DNA of 36,752 nt from Planctomycetota bacterium. GTDB taxonomy: Bacteria > Planctomycetota > Phycisphaerae > Phycisphaerales > SM1A02. The notes beneath the pieces are model-generated. The model saw only the letters and a list, made by a program, of their open reading frames with translations. It was not told the DNA's origin and ran no database searches. Shown in pieces: positions 1 through 8,505 of the stretch (the stretch's first letter is position 1; each line of letters opens with the position of its first letter). Both the position numbers and the translations under genes were made by a program. Where the stretch lies: positions 1 through 36,752 of the forward strand of contig JADFSH010000023.1 in NCBI GenBank assembly GCA_022560875.1. The letters run 5' to 3'.

Positions 1-966
1 CCCGGTGCGCTCCGGGGCCTTTGCGGCCTGATCGCCGCATTCACCTTGGTCATGATCCTGGGGCAAGTGATCGCCACCAGGCGCGCAGCTCCGGCCACGA
101 GCGTCCGCATCGCGGCGACACTGGTTTCGTGGGGTCTCACCATCGATGGTCTGTCCATTCCGGTGAGCACCGATGAGATCGACCGTCATATTGCTCAACT
201 GGAGAGCCCGGACGGCGAGGTACGTGTCCGGGCGGCAAATTGGCTCGCTTCGCGCGGGGTGCGGGAGGCAGGCCCGCACATCGCGGCTGCAATGGTCGAC
301 GAGGGGACGTTGCGGCCCTGCCAACTCGCCCACAGTCTTGGGCATCTGGGTGACGATCAATGGACGGGCCTGTTGGTCGCGGCGGCAAAGCAGACTCGGA
401 ACCTGGACCTCGGTGCATGTGCTACGATCGCTCTCTGTGAGATTGCATCGCCGAGTTCGGTCGATGCCATGCTCGAACTCTGCAAGGCTGGCGAGTCGCG
501 ATGGACCACCCTTGAAGCACTCGGCAGGATCGGCGATCCGTCTGCGTTGGAATTCTTGCAGTCCGTTGCGGATTCTCCGCGCGATAAGGCGGAGCGAGAA
601 CTTGCTCAGCTTGCGATTGAGCGAATCGAACTCATGCAGAGTTCGGATCCTGTTCCAGATCTGGTGGCGCGGGTACGGAAGGTCCATGCGGGAGCGCGAT
701 TTGACTCTTGGGCGGTTCGCGCCATTGCGAAACTACACGACGCACGAGGCGTGCCTGCGTTGCAGGAGGCGCTGGACCGTCCGCAGGTCACGCGCGATGA
801 TCGCATCTTATTGGCTGCGGGACTGCTCGCCCTCGGCCAAGAAGGCACCGATTCGCTCCGGGAGATCGTCGTTACGCAGCCGCAGAGCCGGGCCGGCCTG
901 ACGGCGTTGGCTGCCCTGAGCTTGATTGAACCAACGAAGGATACTCAAACCATCGTAAGTCGCTGA
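1..966 (+). CDS. HEAT-repeat protein, 5'-truncated by window edge
   Basis: The reading frame is open from base 1, so the true start lies outside the window. The first methionine, at 46, falls inside a hydrophobic stretch (residues LCGLIAAFTLVMILGQVIA) that looks like a membrane segment. The rest is alpha-helical with repeated HEAT/PBS-lyase-like units of about 30 residues, for example around VRVRAANWLASRGV, ALGRIGDPSALEFL and AIAKLHDARGVPALQEAL. Such repeats form solenoids used in protein-protein contacts, and no catalytic motif is visible. I infer a membrane-anchored protein with a solenoid on one side. The next gene follows after 91 bp on the same strand, so co-transcription is possible. 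The specific function is unknown. Confidence 0.7.
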   Translation, partial: PGALRGLCGLIAAFTLVMILGQVIATRRAAPATSVRIAATLVSWGLTIDGLSIPVSTDEIDRHIAQLESPDGEVRVRAANWLASRGVREAGPHIAAAMVDEGTLRPCQLAHSLGHLGDDQWTGLLVAAAKQTRNLDLGACATIALCEIASPSSVDAMLELCKAGESRWTTLEALGRIGDPSALEFLQSVADSPRDKAERELAQLAIERIELMQSSDPVPDLVARVRKVHAGARFDSWAVRAIAKLHDARGVPALQEALDRPQVTRDDRILLAAGLLALGQEGTDSLREIVVTQPQSRAGLTALAALSLIEPTKDTQTIVSR

Positions 967-1057
967 GAACCGATTCCGAAGCAACATGCAGGGCCAATTC
1001 ACAAACAGTCTGCACATTCACCAATGCCGCTGGACATGAGAAACCAAGGAAGACCTG

Positions 1058-3571
1058 ATGACACACCGACTCGAATACTTTCTCGCCAACACCTCTCTTC
1101 TGATTGCAGCTTCAACTCTGATCGTACTGTGGGGATGCGAGGGCGAACCGCAACGGGATGAGCCCGGCACGGTAGCGGTTCCGGTTGCGGTTGAGTCTGC
1201 CGAGCCGGCGCAATCGGGAACTGAGCGCGCTGACGAATCGTCCAGCTTCCAACCGATTCCCGGGCACGTGCCGCTTCTCGTCGATGCCTCCCGCGGCGAG
1301 CACAAGCATACGAATCGCCTGATCGACGAAACCAGCCCCTACCTGCTGCAGCATGCCCATAACCCGGTGAACTGGTATCCGTGGGGACCGGAGGCGTTTG
1401 AAGCCGCGCGACGCGAGGACAAGCCGATCTTCATCAGCGTCGGCTACTCCACGTGTTATTGGTGTCATGTGATGGAGCGAGAGAGCTTTGAAAACGAGCA
1501 GGTTGCCGCTTACATGAACCAGCACTTCATCGCGATCAAGATCGATCGTGAAGAGCGGCCGGATGTGGATGATATTTACATGGCGGCGGTGCAGGCGCTG
1601 GTGGGGCGAGGCGGCTGGCCGATGTCCGTGTTTCTTGAGCCGCAGTCACTCAAGCCATTTTTCGGCGGTACCTATTTCCCGAAGCCGAGATTCATGGCAC
1701 TCCTGCGGCAGATCGCAGGCCAATGGACCAGTCAACGAGCGCAACTCTTGGCAAAAGCCGATCAGATCTCTGTCAACGTGACCCGACGACTCGGGGCGCT
1801 CTCGCAGCCGCAGGCGATCGGGAAGCGCGAAGTGGACAACACCGTCCTCAGATTCCTCTCGGGTTTCGACCAGGTGAACGGCGGATTCCGTCGCGGCAGA
1901 CCGAAGTTCCCGATCCCGACCAATCTTCAACTGTTGATGTATGCGGGCTGGGACAACCCCTCTCTGCGACAGGCCCTGCTGCATACGCTGGACCGCATGG
2001 CGATGGGCGGGATCTACGACCAGATCGGCGGCGGCTTTCACCGCTACAGCACCGACGCGCGCTGGCTCGTGCCGCACTTCGAAAAGATGCTCTATGACAA
2101 CGGGCAGTTGGCATCAGTCTATGCCGAGGCTTTTGCCCGCACCGGCGACCCTTTCTACGCCGAGGTGCTGCGCGAAACGCTGGATTATGTCGTGCGCGAG
2201 ATGAGGGGCCCGGAAGGCCGACTGTACAGCGCTCAGGACGCCGAAGCCGACGAGCGCGAGGGGGGCAGCTACATCTGGACCAAGACTCAAGTCAGGGCGG
2301 TTCTCCAAGAGGCCGAGATCGATGAAAATATTGGTTTTGTGTTGCAGATTTACGGCCTGAACCGTGGTACGAACTTTCAGGATCCGCACCACCCCGAGGA
2401 CGGACGCAAGAACGTGTTATTTCTGACGTACCGGCCGGCCGAGCAGGCGCGGCGGCTGGACATGTCTCGGCTCGAGTTCCAGGCACGTCGCGAGGAGGTC
2501 AACCGGGCGATGCTGATCGCACGCTACTCACGCATACAGCCGATCACCGACGACAAGACTCTGGTCGCATGGAACGGGCTGATGATCGCGGGGCTGGCGG
2601 ACGGAGGCCGGGTGCTCAATGAACAGCGTTATCTGCAGGCGGCGAACGAGGCCGTCGGGTTCATCCTCACGAACATGCGCACCGCCGATGGCGGGTTGTT
2701 TCGCACCTACCGTTCAGGCACGGCGAAGATCGACGGTCTGCTGGAGGACTATGCGTTCTTCTGCCGTGGATTGCTGGCCCTGCATCGGGCGACGGGCGAC
2801 GACCAGTTCGTGCAGCGCGCGATCGAGTTGACGGTCGTGGCGCGGCGCCGTTTCTGGGATGATTCCTACGGCGGTTTCTTCGACACCCTCGAAGGCCAGG
2901 CGGACCTGTTCGTTCGCACCAAGTCCACCCGCGATGGCGTGGTGCCCAGCGGCAACTCCGTGATGATACATAATCTCCTCGATCTGTATGAGTTCACGGG
3001 TGATCCCCGGTATCTCAAAGACGCGGCGGCCACGCTGGCTTTTCTCAGCCGCAAGATAAAGACCCAGCCGACCGACGCGGCGATCGCCGTCCTGGCCCTG
3101 CATCGATTCGTCAACTCGTATCCGGCGTACCTTCCCAGCCAATCGCGGCGGGCGGCGGCGCCCCCGCCGGATCCGGTCACGATCACCACGAGTGCGAGCA
3201 GCGTTCGCATCACGCCCTCAAAACCGGGTGATGTCCAGGTCACGCTCCAGATCAGCGATGGCTACCATGTGAATGCGCACGAACCGGGACAGGAGTTTCT
3301 CATCGGGTTGAGTGTGCGCGTGATCGGGGATGGCTTTGAAGCGGAAGTGAACTATCCGACCGGCGAGCCGTATCGCGGCCCGCTGGGTGACAGTGAAATC
3401 CTCGTCCATACTGGTCGTGTCACGTTGCCGATTCAGATCCGGCGGACTGGCTCGTTCCAAGGCCAGCCCAAACTCATGATCGAGTATCAGGTCTGTACGG
3501 ACAAGGTGTGCCTGGCGCCGACGAACATCGTCCTGCCGATCACGCTTCTCGCCGCATCAGGCAGCGAGTGA
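1058..3571 (+). CDS. DUF255/SSP411-family thioredoxin-fold lipoprotein with DsbD-alpha-like C-terminus
   Basis: A protein of 837 residues. The N-terminus is a signal peptide ending at Cys27 (VLWGC), a lipobox-like site with an unusual Trp at -2. Residues about 85-250 are the DUF255 (YyaL/spermatogenesis-associated protein 20) thioredoxin-like domain: [18 protein letters not shown], then the redox motif [11 protein letters not shown] (Cys133, Cys136), then GGWPMSVFL. Most of this family that I know has CHWC, so Tyr for His is a small deviation. Residues about 250-690 match the (alpha/alpha)6-barrel part of the family. Residues about 710-835 resemble the DsbD N-terminal (alpha) domain, including a late Cys pair in YQVCTDKVC (C813, C818). 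The start has an AAGGA site 7 bp upstream. I infer an exported thiol-redox protein. The substrate is unknown; a role in cytochrome or copper-protein maturation would fit the neighbourhood. Confidence 0.88.
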   Translation: MTHRLEYFLANTSLLIAASTLIVLWGCEGEPQRDEPGTVAVPVAVESAEPAQSGTERADESSSFQPIPGHVPLLVDASRGEHKHTNRLIDETSPYLLQHAHNPVNWYPWGPEAFEAARREDKPIFISVGYSTCYWCHVMERESFENEQVAAYMNQHFIAIKIDREERPDVDDIYMAAVQALVGRGGWPMSVFLEPQSLKPFFGGTYFPKPRFMALLRQIAGQWTSQRAQLLAKADQISVNVTRRLGALSQPQAIGKREVDNTVLRFLSGFDQVNGGFRRGRPKFPIPTNLQLLMYAGWDNPSLRQALLHTLDRMAMGGIYDQIGGGFHRYSTDARWLVPHFEKMLYDNGQLASVYAEAFARTGDPFYAEVLRETLDYVVREMRGPEGRLYSAQDAEADEREGGSYIWTKTQVRAVLQEAEIDENIGFVLQIYGLNRGTNFQDPHHPEDGRKNVLFLTYRPAEQARRLDMSRLEFQARREEVNRAMLIARYSRIQPITDDKTLVAWNGLMIAGLADGGRVLNEQRYLQAANEAVGFILTNMRTADGGLFRTYRSGTAKIDGLLEDYAFFCRGLLALHRATGDDQFVQRAIELTVVARRRFWDDSYGGFFDTLEGQADLFVRTKSTRDGVVPSGNSVMIHNLLDLYEFTGDPRYLKDAAATLAFLSRKIKTQPTDAAIAVLALHRFVNSYPAYLPSQSRRAAAPPPDPVTITTSASSVRITPSKPGDVQVTLQISDGYHVNAHEPGQEFLIGLSVRVIGDGFEAEVNYPTGEPYRGPLGDSEILVHTGRVTLPIQIRRTGSFQGQPKLMIEYQVCTDKVCLAPTNIVLPITLLAASGSE

Positions 3572-3873
3572 GGTTCGAGGCATGCACGATCATGTCTTGC
3601 AAAGAAATGGTTTCGTGAGCTTGGAGCGATCCCTTCAATACGTTTTCCGTGAGTTACAATCCGACAGATCGAGAGCAGAGTAAAAACGTTCGAATTCAGA
3701 GGGATGGCAACATCATGTGCCGCCGTAAACGTATGAAATATTCTTTCCAGCTCGGCTGTTGATAGGGTAGAAGTCATCACTCAACAGTTGTCCCTCGCGA
3801 AAACTCCGTACTCCTGATTACACATAGACTTCCGCTTGGTTGTCAATGCGACTGATGTCCGTAGCCTGGATGG
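3572..3873. other. gene-poor spacer before transposase
   Basis: About 300 bp with no convincing gene. A 97-codon minus-strand frame (3487-3780) runs into the end of the upstream gene, has no recognisable motif and is probably chance. I could not identify a transposon terminal inverted repeat here by eye, although the left end of the element must lie in this stretch or close to the start at 3874. Confidence 0.4.
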
Positions 3874-4890
3874 ATGATCAAGCTATTCTTCGCTTTTCTC
3901 CGGTCCCTACTACTCCCCCGCTCAGCTCTGCTCTTTGAGAATGTTGCTCTGCGTCACCAACTCACCGTACTTCAGCGCTCTGCCAAGCGACCACGCTTGA
4001 GGCAGTCGGATCGGATCTTGTGGGCTTGGTTGTCAACGATCTGGCCAAGTTGGCGTTCTTGCCTCGTTATTGTCAAGCCTGACACGGTGGTCAGATGGCA
4101 TCGGCTGGGTTTTCGTCTCTATTGGCGATGGTTCTCCAGGCCGAAGCGAACCGGGCGACCGACGGTACCGCTTGAGATCAGAGAACTCATCCGGCGAATA
4201 TCTCGCGATAACTCGACTTGGGGTGTTCCGCGGATCAAGGATGAGCTAGCACTACTGGGCATTCAGGTGGCTGAATCCACGATCAGGAAGTACAGAATCC
4301 GTAGCAAAAAGCCGCCGTCCCAGACTTGGCGGTCATTCCTGAAAAACCACGTGACGGACATCGCCGCGATCGACTTCTTCACCGTTCACACGATCACCTT
4401 TCGGGTGCTCTACTGTTTCATCGTGCTCCGGCACGATCGGCGCCGGGTCGTTCACTTTCATGTCACGATGCATCCAACCGCGACATGGACAGCACAACAG
4501 ATCATCAATGCCTTCCCTTTCGACAAAGCTCCGAAGTACCTGATCCGCGATCGTGATGGCATATACGGCAACCACTTCCATCATCGGCTCAAACACATAG
4601 GAATCGAGGAGGTCATAATCGCGCCACGTTCGCCCTGGCAGAATCCGTTTGTTGAACGTGTGATCGGCTCAATTCGCCGCGATTGTCTCGACCATGTCAT
4701 CGTCCTCAACGAGGCACACTTTGTGCGGATCCTCTCGGAATACATTGACTACTACCACACCGCGCGTCCTCACCAGTCCTTGGATCACAACTCTCCACTC
4801 CCTAGGATCGTCGACTCTCCTGAAAATGGCAGAGTCGTTGCCGAACCGATCCTCGGCGGATTGCATCACCGATACCGACGTGCAGCATGA
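3874..4890 (+). CDS. DDE integrase-core transposase (IS3/IS481-like, single ORF)
   Basis: A 338-residue single-frame transposase. The N-terminal half is basic with helix-turn-helix character (ENVALRHQLTVLQRSAKRP, then GRPTVPLEIRELIRRISRDN and WGVPRIKDEL). The C-terminal half is an rve/DDE integrase core, with the first Asp in DIAAIDFF, the second in YLIRDRDG and the Glu in NPFVERVIGSIRRD, followed by YYHTARPHQSLDHNSPLPR, a hallmark of this group. The length and uninterrupted frame suggest an intact enzyme without the orfA/orfB frameshift of classical IS3. No clear inverted repeats or target duplications were found by eye, so the element limits are undefined. Weak ribosome site (TGGA). Confidence 0.92.
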   Translation: MIKLFFAFLRSLLLPRSALLFENVALRHQLTVLQRSAKRPRLRQSDRILWAWLSTIWPSWRSCLVIVKPDTVVRWHRLGFRLYWRWFSRPKRTGRPTVPLEIRELIRRISRDNSTWGVPRIKDELALLGIQVAESTIRKYRIRSKKPPSQTWRSFLKNHVTDIAAIDFFTVHTITFRVLYCFIVLRHDRRRVVHFHVTMHPTATWTAQQIINAFPFDKAPKYLIRDRDGIYGNHFHHRLKHIGIEEVIIAPRSPWQNPFVERVIGSIRRDCLDHVIVLNEAHFVRILSEYIDYYHTARPHQSLDHNSPLPRIVDSPENGRVVAEPILGGLHHRYRRAA

Positions 4891-5223
4891 TTGAGAAATC
4901 CAACTGTGACTGCGACAGTCCATTCTGATGGCTGTCTCTTGCGTTGTCGCCCGGATTGAAGCCGTTCGCCATGCAGCCATCGCAAATTAGACCGTCATTA
5001 AACTCTAGTTCACACTCCGAAATCCAGCTGTCTTTTGTCAGTTCGTCTATCGACACGACGGATGAAGTTTTCGCCATGGACAGGACCTGTCCGTTCACTG
5101 CGGCCATGCCATCGGACATGACGTTAAGGATCTCATCCTCGAGCGGTTTGACATCGTGCGCGATGTGCTTGTGCACATTGAACCGGCGGGGCTTCCTACA
5201 TAGAGTCAATACGGGAGGTGAGT
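4891..5223. other. gene-poor spacer after transposase
   Basis: About 330 bp between the transposase and the end of the response-regulator gene. A minus-strand frame (TTG at 5209 down to 4802) encodes a partly protein-like stretch (SSVVSIDELTKDSW, CELEFNDGLICDGCMANG) but has no ribosome site and runs into the transposase, so I do not call it a gene. It may be the remains of an older gene. A 15-bp odd palindrome lies at 5078-5092. Confidence 0.4.
5078..5092. repeat. 15-bp odd palindrome
   Basis: Two perfectly complementary 7-bp arms (GGACAGG and CCTGTCC) are separated by a single A. A symmetrical site of this size can be a protein-binding operator, but there is no adjacent start codon that it would obviously control, and the hairpin has no T-tract. 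Confidence 0.35.
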
Positions 5224-5892
5224 TCAGGCTTCAGCCAGACCCTCACGGATCGCGAATCGCAATAATTCACCACGGTCATGAATGTCAAGCTTCTCCATGA
5301 TCGACTCCCGGTGACCGTCGATTGTTTTTGGGCTGCGACAGAGCAGCTGAGCAATTGCACTACGTGTCATACCACGGCCGATCAACCGGAGTACTTCGAG
5401 CTCGCGCGGCGACAGATTTTCCAAACGGGATCGTGGCGGCTTCACATTTCCTTTTTGAACAGCCTTGATCCCTTCACAGCGTTCCTGCACTTTTTGGCCA
5501 AACGCGAAGTTTCCGTCCGCAACCTCCCGGATTCCCGCCATGATCTCCATCGGACTGTCGCTCTTTGAGAAGTAGCCCCATGCACCGGCCTTCAGGGCCG
5601 CGCTAATGTAGTGATCGCGTACGTACGCGCTCAGAATGATCGCCCTTGCATCGGGATATCGACGACGAAGATCGTCGATGGAAACGAAGGGATCCTGACC
5701 GGCCATCTCGATATCCACAAGCACGATGTCGGCCTGTAATCGCATTGCCTCATCAACCAAGTCGTCTGCCGTAGGCAACGATCCTACAAACTCGAGATCG
5801 GATTGCGTCATGAATCGGGCTTTCAGGCCATCGATGAGGAAAAGATGATCGTCCACGCACATCACGCGTATTGTCCTCTTCTTATTCATCAT
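5224..5892 (-). CDS. NarL/FixJ-type response regulator
   Basis: A protein of 222 residues. The receiver domain spans about 5-125, with the acidic pair D14-D15 (VDDH), phospho-acceptor D60 in VLVDIEMAG, S88 (IILSA) and the conserved lysine K110 in GYFSK, so it looks phosphorylatable. The LuxR-type helix-turn-helix is at about 157-220 (LSPRELEVLRLIGRGMT ... RSPKTIDGHRESIMEKL). The start codon overlaps the stop of the upstream kinase gene (ATGA, 5889-5892), indicating translational coupling and a cognate pair. NarL-type regulators act at sigma-70 promoters. The divergent operon at 8506 is the obvious candidate target, though that is inference. No oddities in key residues. Confidence 0.95.
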   Translation of the reverse strand: MMNKKRTIRVMCVDDHLFLIDGLKARFMTQSDLEFVGSLPTADDLVDEAMRLQADIVLVDIEMAGQDPFVSIDDLRRRYPDARAIILSAYVRDHYISAALKAGAWGYFSKSDSPMEIMAGIREVADGNFAFGQKVQERCEGIKAVQKGNVKPPRSRLENLSPRELEVLRLIGRGMTRSAIAQLLCRSPKTIDGHRESIMEKLDIHDRGELLRFAIREGLAEA

Positions 5893-7925
5893 GAACCTGC
5901 CTCTGCAAGGGAACGCACCACGTGATTCAGTGTTTCGCGAAGCATACGGAAGTCTTCAGGTTCTTGAAGCACCACGGCGCCCAGATCCATCCAGGCTTGC
6001 GGGGCGTTCTCGAGTACGACGAGACGACAATTCCTTTTCCGCAAGAATACCTCTACTCGGTCAGGGTCGGCAGTGGTTTGATCGATCACCCAGATAGAGG
6101 TTGATTCAAGATCGGTTCCCGGGTCGAGACGCACTTCGACGTCGAGACTCCGCAGCATCACCGCCACGAGTGTCGCGATTCGCTGGTCGCACACCGACAC
6201 GAGAGCTGTGTAGGCCGGATGCACCGTCGGTTCGCCGGATTCCGACCTGTGCGCCACGGGAAGGATGAGGCTCACCGTCGTACCCTGTCGCGGCTGTGAG
6301 TCGATTTCGACGTGCCCGCCCACGGATTGTGCCACGCCATGGACGAGCGACAGGCCGAGCCCGGTTCCCAGGCCTCGCCGCTTAGTCGTGAAGAAGGGGT
6401 CGAAAGCGCGGTGCCTGACCTCATCAGTCATTCCCAGGCCATCGTCACTCACACATAGCCGAACGAAATCTCCATCAGCCAGGCTTTCCGCACGAACACA
6501 GACGTGTCCGCCGTCCTCTATCGCTTCGCCGGCATTCACGATCATGTTCAGCACCGCCTGGGTGAGGCGGTGTCGAGCGACCGCAACATCCGGAAGATCA
6601 CCGAAGCAGTTCGCCTCGAAGACGGTGTTTTTCGGCAGCCCACAGGAAAGAAGCGGTTCGACCTGCTTCCACCATCGTCCAAGATTCGTCCAATCCCTCG
6701 CCTCATCGATGTCATCCGGATCCCGAGTCAACAGATGCAGGCCGTCGGCAAGTTGCTGCAAATAGTCGATCGACACTCGAATCATCCGAATCTGGTCGAG
6801 GAATTCATTTGGCTTCGGCATGCGCTCTTCTTCGAGTATCTCCAGCCGCGCACGCACCGGCAGTAGCACATTGTTCATATCGTGGCCGAGGCCCGCCGCG
6901 AGCGTGCCGATGGACGCGAGCCGATCGGCCTGGCGCAGCTGCGCAAGTGACATCTCGAGTGCCTGCGTGCGTGCGCTGACGAGCTCTTCAAGCTGCTGGC
7001 GATACCGTGCCAACTCATCTTCGATCTGTCTGCGTTTCACCACGGGACCGAGCACGGCAAGTGCGGCAGAAACAATATCGATCAGCCGTCGATCCTCCGG
7101 CCGTCGCTCCCGCGAAAAGAACGCGAGCACCGCGACCACTTGGTTCTCCGCGAGGATTGGAAACGCAACCCCGGCATTCAAACCTGCGTGATGTGCCTGA
7201 TCGGATCGAAAGAACACCTGCTTGTCGGTGAGATCGTCAAGCCATTCCGGCATTTTGCTTGCCCACACCCGTCCGGGGAGTCCCTCTCCGTAACAAAACG
7301 TGGCGCCGCGCGCCATGTCCTCAAACCGCTCCCGAGACCCGTGGCGTGCGTACCAGACCGGCTTGTCGCTCAAGCGTTCGCCCGTCTCGTCTGGCAACCA
7401 GGCTTCGCCGTAGTCCCAGCGAGTTGCCGTGCAGATGTGTTCGAGTGCGGTGACCATCGCGGAGTTTAGATCCGTGGCCTCGGCGATCGCGAGTACGATC
7501 GATTGAAGCAGTCGAAGTTCCTTCTCAATGCGTCGATGGCCGGTCAGGTCGCGGAAAACTCCGACAAAGAGCGGCTCATCACAAGCTGGCGTCTCCATTC
7601 GAGACCAGGAGAACTCGACGGCAAATGCGCCCCCGTCCTTCCGTTGGGCATCGACCTCACACGAACGGTTGAGCGTGTTCCTTACATTCCGCTCAGTTAA
7701 TTCTGCAAGTCGCTCGTCGTGCTTCGCTAGACAGGGCTCGGATATGAGCAGGGATATACGCCGCCCGATCAGCTCAAGGGGCTTCCAGCCGAACATGCGC
7801 TCAACCGAATCACTCGCCGATTGAACAATCCCATTGGAATCAACCGTGAAAACCGCTTCGAGAGGCGACGTGATCGCAGATTCGCCTAGGTCGGGTATCC
7901 TCGGCTTGGACTCGATCTCTTCCAT
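5889..7925 (-). CDS. PAS-GAF sensor histidine kinase with degenerate receiver tail
   Basis: With the ATG at 7925 it is 678 residues. An AGAGG sits 9 bp upstream of that codon. The frame also runs back to a TTG at 8129 (746 residues), but that codon has no ribosome site. Order of domains: PAS (about 17-132, FTVDSNGIVQSASDSVERMFGW), GAF (about 140-295), a short coiled coil, HisKA with H348 in GLGHDMNN, and HATPase (about 430-565) with N-box NMIVNAGEAI, DDGLGM and GTGLGLS. No membrane helices are seen, so it is a cytoplasmic sensor; the GAF domain may bind a small ligand or a chromophore. The last 100 residues look like a receiver that has kept one Asp (WVIDQ) but lost the acidic pair and the lysine (LQEP). 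The response regulator follows with a 4-bp overlap. Confidence 0.92.
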   Translation of the reverse strand: MEEIESKPRIPDLGESAITSPLEAVFTVDSNGIVQSASDSVERMFGWKPLELIGRRISLLISEPCLAKHDERLAELTERNVRNTLNRSCEVDAQRKDGGAFAVEFSWSRMETPACDEPLFVGVFRDLTGHRRIEKELRLLQSIVLAIAEATDLNSAMVTALEHICTATRWDYGEAWLPDETGERLSDKPVWYARHGSRERFEDMARGATFCYGEGLPGRVWASKMPEWLDDLTDKQVFFRSDQAHHAGLNAGVAFPILAENQVVAVLAFFSRERRPEDRRLIDIVSAALAVLGPVVKRRQIEDELARYRQQLEELVSARTQALEMSLAQLRQADRLASIGTLAAGLGHDMNNVLLPVRARLEILEEERMPKPNEFLDQIRMIRVSIDYLQQLADGLHLLTRDPDDIDEARDWTNLGRWWKQVEPLLSCGLPKNTVFEANCFGDLPDVAVARHRLTQAVLNMIVNAGEAIEDGGHVCVRAESLADGDFVRLCVSDDGLGMTDEVRHRAFDPFFTTKRRGLGTGLGLSLVHGVAQSVGGHVEIDSQPRQGTTVSLILPVAHRSESGEPTVHPAYTALVSVCDQRIATLVAVMLRSLDVEVRLDPGTDLESTSIWVIDQTTADPDRVEVFLRKRNCRLVVLENAPQAWMDLGAVVLQEPEDFRMLRETLNHVVRSLAEAGS

Positions 7926-8505
7926 CACGGTTTGCCTCTGCTTCCCAACAACTCCGTAAGGCCAATAGTATGCAGAGACCCCAAAGGGACAACTCACTGC
8001 GTGTCGGCCCTGAGAAATCAATAGCGCACGAAGGCGTTCGACCGGATCATAAAGCTCCGGTAATTCCGACGCTGATATCACTTGTCCTTCAGGCTGTGAA
8101 CACAGGCTCGATACATTAGAGTCATTCAAGCTTTGATGCCGTCACTCTAATCCGACCCTTCACACCGCAATCCGCAGTGAGTTTGCCAGAGGTCGCGCCC
8201 CGCTCGGCGAAGGTGCAGATAATAGTCGGTCAGATTTACTGTATCCACATCCGGGACTGAAAACGGGGTCGAATCCCTATAAGCAATAGTACGGCCCGGT
8301 CGTATGGTTGATATACATTTTCATCGGTTGCCGCCGAAACGCCTTCTTACCTATCACATCAAACTCGCGCGGCGACGTTCAGAGATTCATATACGTACAC
8401 GTCGAGGCGAGATCAAAGCCCAGAGGCGGATCGCGTACTGCTCAATCTACGCTCGTCAGGCGACATCTCGCCTCGGAACGGATATCGGAAGTGGGAGGTT
8501 CATAA
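7926..8505. other. divergent regulatory gap between kinase and redox operon
   Basis: At least 376 bp (580 bp if the kinase starts at 7925) separate the minus-strand kinase from the plus-strand redox operon. Frames here (for example 8304-8807 +) are overlapped by the real gene at 8506 and carry no recognisable domain. The gap must contain the promoters for both directions, but I could not pick a convincing -35/-10 or sigma-54 site. An 11-bp inverted repeat lies at 8403-8475, just before the operon start. Confidence 0.5.
8403..8475 (+). promoter_or_regulatory. inverted repeat in operon leader (possible RNA hairpin)
   Basis: CGAGGCGAGAT (8403-8413) is exactly complementary to ATCTCGCCTCG (8465-8475), with 51 bases between. 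The right arm ends 17 bases before the GGGAGG ribosome site (8493-8498) of the first gene. If transcribed, this would fold as an 11-bp, GC-rich long-loop stem in the 5' leader; as DNA, it could be a pair of binding sites. No T-tract follows, so it is not a classical terminator. Confidence 0.4.

Noticed and set aside
4802-5209. 135-codon minus-strand frame with a protein-like segment
   Set aside because: TTG start without ribosome site, runs into the transposase gene on the other strand, no family recognised. Kept only as a possible relic in the spacer entry.
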